Part shown: positions 15,902-24,188 of the stretch, piece by piece
Position numbering within the stretch: position 1 is the stretch's first letter
Layout: each line of letters starts with the position of its first letter
Origin: Nocardioides sp. BP30
Lineage (GTDB): Bacteria; Actinomycetota; Actinomycetes; Propionibacteriales; Nocardioidaceae
Direction of reading: 5' to 3'
Length of the DNA stretch: 64,000 nt
NCBI RefSeq assembly: GCF_029873215.1
Contig: NZ_CP123620.1
Span: forward strand, 1,736,001-1,800,000
The notes under the pieces: generated by a model
Seen by the model: the letters and a program-made list of their open reading frames with translations, nothing else
Database searches by the model: none
Told to the model about the DNA's origin: nothing
Program-made: the position numbers and the translations under genes

Positions 15902-17514
15902 GCGTCCACCCTCGCCTTCCCGGCCTCCGCAGCGGAGGCGTCATCAGTTCCATCAGTGATCTCGACGGTGACGGACACCCCGCCGCCGTCCCGCTCGGTC
16001 ATCGCGAGGGTGGCGTTGATGAGCAGCGCCCGCTCCCGCATGATCGAGAGTCCGTGGGAGCCCGTCCGCGGCCTCTGCATGCCGCGCCCGTCGTCGCTGA
16101 CGGTGATCCGCGCCTGCGGGGCACGCACCTGGCAGTGCACCTCGATCGCAGAGGCCCGGGCATGCTTGATCGCGTTGTTCATCGCCTCCTGGGTGATGCG
16201 GAACAGCTCCGCCTCCACCTCGGGCCGCAGCCGGTCGGTCGTCTCGTCGAGGGTGACGTGGATGGGCACACCGGAGACCTCGGTGAGGTTGCGGGCGATC
16301 GAGCCGATCGCCGCCCCCAGGCTCTCGCTGGCGCCGACCGAGGTGCGCAGGTTGACCAGCGAGCGGCGGATCTCCGCCACCACCGCGCTGATGCGCTCGC
16401 GCAGGACAGCGATCCGCTCGGCCTGCTGCGGGGTCGACGCCGTACCGGCGAGGGCATCGACGAGGTAGCCGAGCCCGGCGATGTCCTGGGCCACCCCGTC
16501 GTGCATCTCGCGGGCCAGCCGCCGTCGTTCCTCGGCGGTGGCGGAGTCGCGGAAGGCCACGAACAGCAACGCGGTGTCGAGCTGCACCGCGCCGACCTGC
16601 AGCGAGCGGCGCAACCGCTCCAGCCGGTCCTGCAGGCCCATGCTCTCGGCGCTGACCCGCTCGGAGAGGCACGCGACCACGACGGCCGAGACGCTGCCGT
16701 CGTGGGCGGACTGCAGCGGCACCGCGAACAGGTTGCCCTCCACGAAGGTCCCGGCGGTGGCCCAGGCAGCCAGCGCCGCGTCCTCCCACCCGGTGCCCAT
16801 GGTGGCGCCGACCTCCTTGGTCACCAGCGGGGTGAGGGTCTCCCCGCGGGTCACGTAGAGCGCCATCGAGCTGGTCGGCAGCTCGTCGCGGACCTGGCCC
16901 AGGATCCCGCCGCCCAGCGCGACCGGATCGAGACCGCCGTCGAAGCCGCCGCTGATGTCGATCAGCTGGCGCAGCAGCGACTGAGCGTAGAGGTAGGGCG
17001 CCAGCGGATCGGCGCGTTGCTGCAGCGCACTGTGCAGGAAGGTGGCGATCAGACCGACGCCGAGGCCTGCGAAGCACCAGCTGAAGATGCTGTAGCCCTG
17101 CTCGGGCGTGATCCCGTGCCGCACGGCCAGCGCGGCGGTGAGCACCGCGAAGAGCTCGGTCGCCAGCGAGAGCGCGACACCCCAGATGCCGCGGTACAGG
17201 CCGGCGCTGAACGGCACGATGGCCAGCGCCGCCAGGACCACTGGCGACCGGTCCAGGGCGACGCCGCTGATCAGCCCGACGCCGGCTGCCTCGATCCCCC
17301 CGATGACGTCGAGGGTGACGCGGCTGCGCCACTCCAGCAGCGTCACGGCGGCCCAGATCGCGGCGATGAACCCGAGTGCCACCAGCGAGCCGGTGTCCCG
17401 GGTCCACAGCAGCGGCACCAGCGTCGCGACCAGCGCGAACCCGCGGGCCAGCCCCGCGACCCGGCGGTGGTGCGGGTCGGTCAACAGGCTGGCCTCGGGC
17501 GTGGTCGGGTTCAT
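15898..17514 (-). CDS. Membrane sensor histidine kinase (HisKA_3 type) of pilus locus
   Basis: 538 residues. N-terminal region with about six membrane helices (to residue ~165), then a GAF-like linker (about 190-310), then a HisKA_3 dimerisation domain with H338 in LAREMHDGVAQD, and a HATPase_c domain with N-box ITQEAMNNAIKHA (N near 446) and G1 box SDDGRGM. It phosphorylates the adjoining NarL-type regulator; the signal is unknown but is probably sensed within or near the membrane. The ATG at 17514 overlaps the tadC stop (ATGA), which ties it to the pilus genes. An upstream extension of the frame is discarded because it overlaps tadC and lacks homology. Confidence 0.9.
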   Translation of the reverse strand: MNPTTPEASLLTDPHHRRVAGLARGFALVATLVPLLWTRDTGSLVALGFIAAIWAAVTLLEWRSRVTLDVIGGIEAAGVGLISGVALDRSPVVLAALAIVPFSAGLYRGIWGVALSLATELFAVLTAALAVRHGITPEQGYSIFSWCFAGLGVGLIATFLHSALQQRADPLAPYLYAQSLLRQLIDISGGFDGGLDPVALGGGILGQVRDELPTSSMALYVTRGETLTPLVTKEVGATMGTGWEDAALAAWATAGTFVEGNLFAVPLQSAHDGSVSAVVVACLSERVSAESMGLQDRLERLRRSLQVGAVQLDTALLFVAFRDSATAEERRRLAREMHDGVAQDIAGLGYLVDALAGTASTPQQAERIAVLRERISAVVAEIRRSLVNLRTSVGASESLGAAIGSIARNLTEVSGVPIHVTLDETTDRLRPEVEAELFRITQEAMNNAIKHARASAIEVHCQVRAPQARITVSDDGRGMQRPRTGSHGLSIMRERALLINATLAMTERDGGGVSVTVEITDGTDDASAAEAGKARVDA

Positions 17515-18440
17515 CGGCGCGAGAAGCTGTCCATCGAGTGGAGGAGCGCCGGACCCATCACGACCACGAACAGGCACGGCAGGATGAAGAAGATCAGGGG
17601 CACCGTGATCTTGACCGGCACCTGCTGCGCCCTGGTCTCGGCGCGCTGGCGACGCTTGATCCGCATCTCGCCCGCCTGGATCCGCAGGACCTGGGCGATG
17701 GGGATGCCGAAGCCGTCGGCCTGGACCATCGCGCTCACGAAGGCGCGCACGTCGTCCACCGTGCACCGTTCGGCCAGTCCCCGCAAGGCCTCGGAGCGAC
17801 CCTGACCCAGCTGCATCTCGCGCAGCATCCTGGTGAACTCGTCGGCGAGCGGCCCGTGCGTCTTGACCGCCACCTGCTGGACGGCCGCGTCGAAGCCGAG
17901 GCCAGCCTCGACGCTGATAGTCAGCAGGTCGATCGCGTCGGGCAGGTCACGCTGCAACCGCTCGTTGCGGTCGTAGGTGCGCTGGTAGAGGTAGAGATCG
18001 GGGCCGAAGAACCCGACGAGCAGGCCCGCCAGCGCTACCACGACGCCGGTGAGCGGGCCGATCTGGAACAGAGCGGCGATCGCCACGCCGAGGATCAGCC
18101 CCAGGACGCCGAACAGCACCTTCCCCGAGACCATCCGGTCGACGGTCCACCCCGGCGGGTTCCCGGCGGCATCGAGCCGGCGGCGGAGCCGCTCACCCGC
18201 ATCGGAGCCGCTGATCCGCCGGCCGACGGTGAGTGCTCGCGCGCGCAGCGGTGCGATCACCCGGTCCGCGAAGGGCAGATCCAGCTCGGCTCGGAGCTCC
18301 TTGGGCGCCTGGCCCATGGTCTCGAGGACCGCCAACGACCGATTGACGCCCGCTGACTCCTCGTCGGTGCGCAGCGCCAGGCTGAGCAGGAGGAGCGCCC
18401 CGAGCAGGAGGACGACGCCGAGCACCAGCAGCGCTACCAC
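17511..18440 (-). CDS. tadC: TadC, type II secretion F-domain platform protein
   Basis: 309-residue inner-membrane platform protein of the Flp pilus machine. Membrane segments near the N-terminus (1-25), about 115-160 and the C-terminal 280-300, with the T2SSF domain between (about 165-295; DLPDAIDLLTISVEAGLGFD and FVSAMVQADGFGIPIAQVL). Partner of TadB; together they couple the TadA ATPase to pilin polymerisation. The GTG start is one base after the tadB stop, and the stop overlaps the histidine kinase start. Family assignment is secure. Confidence 0.93.
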   Translation of the reverse strand: MVALLVLGVVLLLGALLLLSLALRTDEESAGVNRSLAVLETMGQAPKELRAELDLPFADRVIAPLRARALTVGRRISGSDAGERLRRRLDAAGNPPGWTVDRMVSGKVLFGVLGLILGVAIAALFQIGPLTGVVVALAGLLVGFFGPDLYLYQRTYDRNERLQRDLPDAIDLLTISVEAGLGFDAAVQQVAVKTHGPLADEFTRMLREMQLGQGRSEALRGLAERCTVDDVRAFVSAMVQADGFGIPIAQVLRIQAGEMRIKRRQRAETRAQQVPVKITVPLIFFILPCLFVVVMGPALLHSMDSFSRR

Positions 18441-18441
18441 C

Positions 18442-20373
18442 TCAGACCTCCACCTTCACCAGACGACTCATCCAGAAGGCTCCGATGCCCAGCCACACGA
18501 CAGAGGAAACCAGCAGCACGATCCCGCGAGGGTCGTGGAAGAGCGGGTGCAGGTAGGCGCGGTTCGTCAGCAGCAGGTAGAGCAGGAAGACCGGCGGAAG
18601 CGCGCCGATGACCATCGCGGAGAGCCTGCCCTCGGCGGAGAGCGCCAGCACCTGCCGGCGGACGTACTGGCGCTCGCGCAGGGTCGCGGCGACGGTGTCG
18701 AAGAGCTCGGCCAGGTTGCCGCCGACCTGCCGCTGGATCCGGATCGCCATCACGACCCAGCTGAAGTCCGGGCTGTCGAAGCGGTCGGCGACACCGTCGA
18801 GGGCGTCCTCCAGCTCCACGCCGAGCCGGGTCTCGACCAGCACCCGGCGGAACTCGCCGGCGATCGGGTCGTTCGCCTCGCGGACGACGGTGTCGACGGT
18901 CTGCGCCAGCGACAGCCCCGCCGACAGCGAGCCGGACATGAGCTGCAGCGTCTCGGGCAGGGAGTCGTCGAAGCGGCGCCGGCGGTGGCGGCGCCGTAGG
19001 AGCAACGAGGCCCAGGGGCCGAGCACGCCCACGGCGAGCAGGACGAGCGCCACCAGGGCCGAGCCGCCGCCGACGAGGAGCCCGACCACGCCGGCCACCA
19101 GCGCGATCGCCACGTGCAGGAGCAGCCACTCGGCGGGCTTCAGGTCGCTGCCGGCACCGTCGAGGGCGTGCGCGATCCGGTCCTCGAGCCCCCTGCTGCG
19201 TCGCAGCAGGCCGGCGGCGGCGGTCGTAGCCGAGGCTAGCGCCTGCTCCGCGTCCAGCCGGGGGAGGCCACGGCCGGTACCGCCGCTCACGAGCGTGCCG
19301 GCGCCGGTGCGGGCGGTGTAGTTCGTGACCAGCTCCTCCGCTGTCCCGGCCCGGCGCCGCGGGAGCAGCGTCAGGACCAGGCCGGCGAGTCCGACGGCGA
19401 GCGCCCCGATGCCGGCGTACATCACCCAGGCGGGCAGCACCCAACGGTGTGTCGGATCGGCAGCCGGCGCCGGCGCCGACGCCTGCAACCGGTCGTCGTA
19501 CGCCGAGGCGTCCAGCGTGCCGCCCTCGGCGGTCGGCAGCATGACCTCGACGGTCCCGCTGGTGGCGGTCAGGCCGGCCGGCAGCTGAGCGGTGACCAGC
19601 ACCTGCCGTGCCAGCACGCCGGCCTCGGCGGCGAAGGTCCGCGCGAGCGCTGTGGGGTCCGACGGCAGCACCGATCCCCTGCCGGCCGCGGCGAGCTGTT
19701 GCAGCGACGGCCTGGTGCCACCACCGTCGGAGACGGCGACCACGTCGAGCAGCGCGTCGGCCTGCGCGACGGCGCCGGTGAGCCGGGCGAGGCTCTCGGC
19801 GCTCCGGGTGTCGGTGCCGTCGGAGAGGACCAGGATCGAGCGCTGTCCGGAGCTGCCGGCCGCCCTCAGTGCAGCCCCGACGCCGTCGTAGAGCAACGTG
19901 CCGGCGCTCAACGACAGCCCGTCCAGGATGCCGGCCACCGAGGAACGGTCCCGGGTCGGGACCAGAGCCGTCCGTACCGAGCCGCCGAAGGTGACGATGC
20001 CCAGGTAGACGTCGGCGGGCAGGGCCCGCACGTAGGCGGCGGCCGCCGCCTTCGCGGCTGCGAACTTCGCGCCGGTCATCGAGACGCTCGTGTCCATCGC
20101 GAGCACGGCGGTACGCCGGACCCGCCCGGACGACCCCTCCTGTGCAGCGGCCGTGGCGGGGCGTCCCGCCACACTCACCGTGACCGCACCCAGCTCCACG
20201 GTGGCGTCGGCCGGCACCGCGACCAGCATCGACAGCCCGCCCGGGGTCTGCTCGAAGTGGTCGATCTGGGCGCCGCCGGCGGCGTATGCGGGCATGCCCG
20301 GTGCGGCCAGCAGCAGCGTCAGGCACGCCAGCGCGAGAGGCGCCGCACGCACGAGCCTGCCCACGCCGGTCAC
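18442..20373 (-). CDS. tadB: Fusion of von Willebrand factor A domain with TadB (T2SSF) platform protein
   Basis: 643 residues, about twice the usual TadB length. A signal-peptide-like N-terminus (to about 31) is followed by an extracellular VWA domain (about 88-265) with the MIDAS motif DTSVSM (D94, S96, S98) and later TLLYDG and LSDGTDT loops; then a membrane segment near 325-345 and a TadB part with further helices and a T2SSF domain (about 475-600, LPETLQLMSGSLSAGLSLAQ, QVGGNLAEL). VWA domains bind proteins through a metal ion, so the fusion may link the pilus platform to an extracellular partner. GTG start overlaps the tadA stop. The frame is continuous, so it is not an assembly of two neighbours. 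Confidence 0.9.
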   Translation of the reverse strand: MTGVGRLVRAAPLALACLTLLLAAPGMPAYAAGGAQIDHFEQTPGGLSMLVAVPADATVELGAVTVSVAGRPATAAAQEGSSGRVRRTAVLAMDTSVSMTGAKFAAAKAAAAAYVRALPADVYLGIVTFGGSVRTALVPTRDRSSVAGILDGLSLSAGTLLYDGVGAALRAAGSSGQRSILVLSDGTDTRSAESLARLTGAVAQADALLDVVAVSDGGGTRPSLQQLAAAGRGSVLPSDPTALARTFAAEAGVLARQVLVTAQLPAGLTATSGTVEVMLPTAEGGTLDASAYDDRLQASAPAPAADPTHRWVLPAWVMYAGIGALAVGLAGLVLTLLPRRRAGTAEELVTNYTARTGAGTLVSGGTGRGLPRLDAEQALASATTAAAGLLRRSRGLEDRIAHALDGAGSDLKPAEWLLLHVAIALVAGVVGLLVGGGSALVALVLLAVGVLGPWASLLLRRRHRRRRFDDSLPETLQLMSGSLSAGLSLAQTVDTVVREANDPIAGEFRRVLVETRLGVELEDALDGVADRFDSPDFSWVVMAIRIQRQVGGNLAELFDTVAATLRERQYVRRQVLALSAEGRLSAMVIGALPPVFLLYLLLTNRAYLHPLFHDPRGIVLLVSSVVWLGIGAFWMSRLVKVEV

Positions 20374-21977
20374 CGGAACCGATCCGTGGTGAAGAGCAGC
20401 GGGTCGACCGTCACGTTGGCGTAGGCCATCTTCTCCAACACCCTCGGCCGCAGGCCGGTGGGTCGCAGGTGCCCGCGTGCGTGTCCCTCGGCGTCGAAGC
20501 CGGCAGCGCTGTCGAAGGCGAACACGTCCTGCAGGGTGATCACCTCGCCCTCCATCCGCTCGACCTCGGTGATGTGGGTGATCCGGCGGGTGCCGTCCTT
20601 GAAGCGGGTCTGGTGCACGATCAGGTCCACGGCGGCCGCCATCTGCTCGCGGATCGCCCGGACGGGGAGGTCCATGCCCGCCATCAGCACCATCGTCTCC
20701 AGGCGGGACAGCGTGTCGCGCGGGCCGTTGGAGTGCAGGGTGCAGATCGAGCCGTCGTGGCCGGTGTTCATCGCCTGCAGCATGTCGAGCGCGGAGGCGT
20801 CGCGGACCTCGCCGACGATGATCCGGTCGGGCCGCATCCGCAGGCTGTTGCGGACCAGGTCGCGGATGGTGACGGCGCCCTTGCCCTCGATGTTGGCCGG
20901 CCGCGACTCGAGCCGGACCACGTGGTCCTGCTTGAGCTGCAGCTCTGCGGCGTCCTCGATGGTCACGATGCGCTCGTCGCCGGGGATGAAGCCGGACAGG
21001 ACGTTGAGCGTGGTGGTCTTCCCGGCGCCGGTGGAGCCGGAGACCACGATGTTGAGCCGGCCGCGCACCGCCGCCTCCAGGAAGTCGCGGGCCGCGGCGG
21101 TGAGCGTGTCGAACCGGACCAGGTCGGCCACCGTGTAGGGATCGGCCGCGAACTTGCGGATGGTCAGCGCGGAGCCGTCGATCGACAGCGGCGGCACGAC
21201 AGCGTTGACGCGGGAGCCGTCGGGCAGCCGCGCGTCGACCATCGGGGACGACTCGTCGACGCGGCGGCCGATCCGGGAGACGATCTTGTCGATGGTGCGG
21301 CGCAGGTGGGCCTCGTCGCTGAAGTGCGCCTCGGCACGGGTCAGCCGGCCGCCCTTCTCCAGCCAGATCCGGTCGTGGCCGTTGACCATCACCTCGGAGA
21401 CCTCCGGATCGCGAAGGTACGGCTCGATCGGGCCGTAGCCGAGGATGTCGTCGCCGATCTCCTGGCTGACCCGGGCGCGGTCGCTGCTGGACAGCGGACG
21501 GTCCTGGCTGCCCAGAACCTCCGCGAGCACCGCCCGGACCTGCCGGTCCAGCTCCTGCTGGTCCATGTCGACGTCGTAGAGGTGCGGGCCCAGCTGCTTG
21601 ACCAGCTCGGCGTGCACGCTGGCCTTGAGCTCCTCGATCCGCTCCTGCTGCTGGACCGCTATCGCCCGTCGCTGCGGCAGGCCGTCGCCCGAAGGCGTCG
21701 GCGCACGGCCGGGGCTGTCGGCGCGGCGCTTGCCGGCGGTCTGGTCCGGTACGGCGCGGGCCACGGGGGAGTCGTCGGCGGCGCGCGGCGGCTCCGCAGG
21801 CCCTGCCTGCTCGGCAGCTGCGTCGTCTCCGGGGTGACTGCCGGTCTCGCTGCCGGTCTCGCTGCCGCTGTCAGCTGCTCGGGCCGGCGCGTGCTCGGGC
21901 TCGTCCGGGGGTGATCCCACGCCGTGGTTCTCGACCTCGGCGCGTCGTGCGGCGGCGAGCCGATCGGCGAGGCTCAT
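20370..21977 (-). CDS. tadA: TadA/CpaF pilus assembly ATPase
   Basis: 535-residue hexameric cytoplasmic ATPase that powers Flp pilus assembly. Walker A GSTGAGKT at 314-321, Walker B region RIIVGEVRD, His box TLHSNG and an aspartate box (TIEDAAEL) are present. The first ~110 residues are a low-complexity acidic/Pro/Ala-rich segment not shared with classical CpaF, followed by the usual N-terminal helical domain. ATG start four bases after the cpaE-like stop at 21982. The stop overlaps the VWA-TadB start. Secure assignment. Confidence 0.95.
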   Translation of the reverse strand: MSLADRLAAARRAEVENHGVGSPPDEPEHAPARAADSGSETGSETGSHPGDDAAAEQAGPAEPPRAADDSPVARAVPDQTAGKRRADSPGRAPTPSGDGLPQRRAIAVQQQERIEELKASVHAELVKQLGPHLYDVDMDQQELDRQVRAVLAEVLGSQDRPLSSSDRARVSQEIGDDILGYGPIEPYLRDPEVSEVMVNGHDRIWLEKGGRLTRAEAHFSDEAHLRRTIDKIVSRIGRRVDESSPMVDARLPDGSRVNAVVPPLSIDGSALTIRKFAADPYTVADLVRFDTLTAAARDFLEAAVRGRLNIVVSGSTGAGKTTTLNVLSGFIPGDERIVTIEDAAELQLKQDHVVRLESRPANIEGKGAVTIRDLVRNSLRMRPDRIIVGEVRDASALDMLQAMNTGHDGSICTLHSNGPRDTLSRLETMVLMAGMDLPVRAIREQMAAAVDLIVHQTRFKDGTRRITHITEVERMEGEVITLQDVFAFDSAAGFDAEGHARGHLRPTGLRPRVLEKMAYANVTVDPLLFTTDRFR

Positions 21978-21981
21978 CGGC

Positions 21982-23166
21982 CTACCTGCGCTTCCACCGG
22001 AACCCCCGCTGTTGCGGCGCCGTTCGGGTGGCCGTGCTCACCCCGGCCGGCGGCCCGACGCTCTGACCGGCCAGCAGCGAGGCCAACTCCCGGATGGCGA
22101 GGCTGGTGGGATGGTGCGGGTCGCGCAGCACGATCGGCTTGCCGGCGTTGGTGGCGGCGGCGATCTCGATCGAGCTGGCCACCCGCGCCCTGGGCCGCAT
22201 CCCGAGGATGCCCTCCACCCGGTCGGCGCTGATCCCGACCTCGTCGTCGGCGCGATTGAGCAGCAGGTGCCGGTGATCGGACGCGATGTCGAGCATGTCG
22301 AGGGTCTCCAGGGCGACCTTGACGTTCTTCAGGGTGGGTACGTCGAGGGTGGCCACGACAACGATGTCGTCGGTCTCGTCGAGGGCCGTGAGGGTCTGCT
22401 CGTCGAACGCCGGTGCGGTGTCGACGACGACGTAGTCGAACGTCTGCTTCAGGGTCCGGATGACCTGGGAGACCAGGGTCGCCGAGATCCGGTCACGGAC
22501 GTCGGGGTGCGAGGGGGCCGCGAGCACCATCATCGCGTCGTGATGGCGGGTCAGCAGACCCTCGAGCAGCTCGGTGTCGATCGCGTCCTCCGAGCCGACG
22601 GCGTGCTCGATCGAGTGGGTCGGGAACAGCTGCATGGTGATCGCGACGTCGCCGAAGGCGAGGTCCAGGTCGACCACGCAGACACGCCGGGCTCCCTTCT
22701 CGGCCAGCGCGAGGCCGAGGTTCACCGCCATCGTGGTCTTGCCGACGCCGCCCTTCGGCGACCAGACGGTCAGCACCTTGCCCTCGCTGGGACCCACGGC
22801 TGCAGCACCACGCAGCGCGGTGAAGAGACGATAGGCACGCTCCGCAGCCTCGCTGACGGCCTCGGGCGATCCGGCCGGGATCACCTCGCGCGCGCCCGCG
22901 GCGACGGCCTGCGCGAAGACCTCGGCCGAGACCTCGGCGCGCGCCAGCACCACGGAGGCGGCCGGACGGGTGACACGGAGGCCCTCGCAGGCGGCCAGTG
23001 CGTCCGGGAGCGGCATGGTCGGCCCGAGGACGACGACGTACTCGTCCGGGTGCTGGGCCATCCACGCGCGCATGCGCTCCGTGTCGGGCACCGCCTGGGT
23101 GCCGGAGGGGAGGCTGCGCAGCAGGCCGGCGGCCACCTGCTGATCGGCTTCGACGACGACGGGCAT
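21982..23166 (-). CDS. cpaE: CpaE-like MinD/ParA-family ATPase
   Basis: 394 residues. The N-terminal 120 residues resemble a degenerate receiver domain, as in CpaE/TadZ; then a deviant Walker A SPKGGVGKTT (138-144 for KGGVGKT), DLDLAFGDVA and DTAPAFDEQTLTAL mark the MinD/ParA fold. TadZ/CpaE proteins position the Tad machine at its site in the cell. ATG 23166 is used; the frame remains open far upstream, but that region overlaps cpaB and has no homology. Five bases separate it from the cpaB stop. Ends in a basic tail, RWKRR. Confidence 0.92.
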   Translation of the reverse strand: MPVVVEADQQVAAGLLRSLPSGTQAVPDTERMRAWMAQHPDEYVVVLGPTMPLPDALAACEGLRVTRPAASVVLARAEVSAEVFAQAVAAGAREVIPAGSPEAVSEAAERAYRLFTALRGAAAVGPSEGKVLTVWSPKGGVGKTTMAVNLGLALAEKGARRVCVVDLDLAFGDVAITMQLFPTHSIEHAVGSEDAIDTELLEGLLTRHHDAMMVLAAPSHPDVRDRISATLVSQVIRTLKQTFDYVVVDTAPAFDEQTLTALDETDDIVVVATLDVPTLKNVKVALETLDMLDIASDHRHLLLNRADDEVGISADRVEGILGMRPRARVASSIEIAAATNAGKPIVLRDPHHPTSLAIRELASLLAGQSVGPPAGVSTATRTAPQQRGFRWKRR

Positions 23167-23171
23167 GGTCC

Positions 23172-23906
23172 TCAGCCCTGCTTGTAGAGGCTGCCGAGGG
23201 TGGTGGCGGGGCCGGGCGCGACCCTGCTGCTGTCGGTGAGCAGGGCGAAGGCGAGCTGGCCGTTGCCCTGGGCGAAGAGCACCTTCTGCGCCTCCTGCTG
23301 ATCGACGGCCAGGGTCAGCAGCGTGCTCGGCAGCTGCTCGCCGGTCGTCTGGCCCTGGCTGCCGGCGGTGGTGGTCGAGACGGGCGTGGTGGAGCCGACG
23401 CCCAGCACCTGGACCTTGGGCAGCAGGAGGCGGGTGTAGGGCTGCCCTGCCGTCGTGCCGTTGACGAAGACGGCCACCTGCGAGCCGGGGACGACGAAGC
23501 CGGCGACGCGAGCAGGGTCGGTGAGATTGACCGAGATGGCCACCATCCCGTCGGGGATCGTCAGCGCCGAGATCGGCGCCGCGCTGGTGCCGAACTTCGA
23601 GGCGATGATCTGCTCGCCCGGGTAGATCGTGGTCAGCGCGACCTGGCCGGCCAGGCCGGCGGTGTTGGTCTGGTAGCCGTCCAGGAGCTCGTTGCGGGTG
23701 ACGGCGCGCAGGGCCAGCCTGCCGGCGGCGGACGCCTGCTCGACCGTCTCGCCGGGATTGATCTGTCCGGTGGCGGTGAGGACCTCGACGGTGGCGAACC
23801 TGTCCTGGGCCCGATGATCGGCGCCCCGGACGTAGAGCAGCACCAGGACGACGCCGAGCGCCGCCACCACCGCTGCAGCCACCACGAGAATTCTGCGTCG
23901 GTCCAT
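23172..23906 (-). CDS. cpaB: CpaB-like Flp pilus assembly protein (SAF domain)
   Basis: 244 residues with one N-terminal membrane segment (ILVVAAAVVAALGVVLVLLYV, here about residues 6-26). A SAF domain (about 38-100; LRAVTRNELLDGYQ, IYPGEQIIASKF) is followed by the RcpC/CpaB region (VAISVNLTDPARVAGFV, GSQVAVFV). The protein is exported and probably helps organise the pilus channel or binds the wall. ATG 23906 is chosen because GGAAGG lies five bases upstream; a GTG sits one codon earlier. First gene of the tad series on the minus strand. Confidence 0.88.
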   Translation of the reverse strand: MDRRRILVVAAAVVAALGVVLVLLYVRGADHRAQDRFATVEVLTATGQINPGETVEQASAAGRLALRAVTRNELLDGYQTNTAGLAGQVALTTIYPGEQIIASKFGTSAAPISALTIPDGMVAISVNLTDPARVAGFVVPGSQVAVFVNGTTAGQPYTRLLLPKVQVLGVGSTTPVSTTTAGSQGQTTGEQLPSTLLTLAVDQQEAQKVLFAQGNGQLAFALLTDSSRVAPGPATTLGSLYKQG

Positions 23907-23981
23907 CACGGCCTTCCGTCACATCAGTCCGGGGAGGTCCCCCAGGCCTCCGCGACTGCGGACCCTTGCTCCCCGGGGACG

Positions 23982-24010
23982 ACTGTAGGGATGACCAGGA
24001 CAGTTGGTAA
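23982..24010 (-). promoter_or_regulatory. Candidate promoter of the tad gene series
   Basis: On the minus strand, TTACCA (24005-24010) and TACAGT (23982-23987) are separated by 17 bases. The leader to cpaB would be about 70 bases. Predicted from pattern only. Confidence 0.45.
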
Positions 24011-24157
24011 GGAGTTTCCAGCGATCCGTTCGAGTCGTCCCCCGGCGCCGACCGTAGCGCGATCGGGCCATTTTTCTGGGTCGAGAGTCCCGAATGTTCG
24101 GGCGTGTCTGTCCGGCTGCTGTGTCCGCCCTGTGGTGCGGCACCGTCGTTCGGCACC

Positions 24158-24173
24158 GCGGCGAGATCGCCGC
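24158..24173 (-). terminator. Palindromic hairpin after acyl-CoA synthetase gene
   Basis: GCGGCGA and TCGCCGC form a seven-pair stem with a two-base loop about 16 bases after the stop at 24189. No T run follows, so it is only a plausible terminator. The 280-base gap to cpaB holds nothing else I recognise except the tad promoter. Confidence 0.35.
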
Positions 24174-24188
24174 CGCAGTGCCCTGCTC

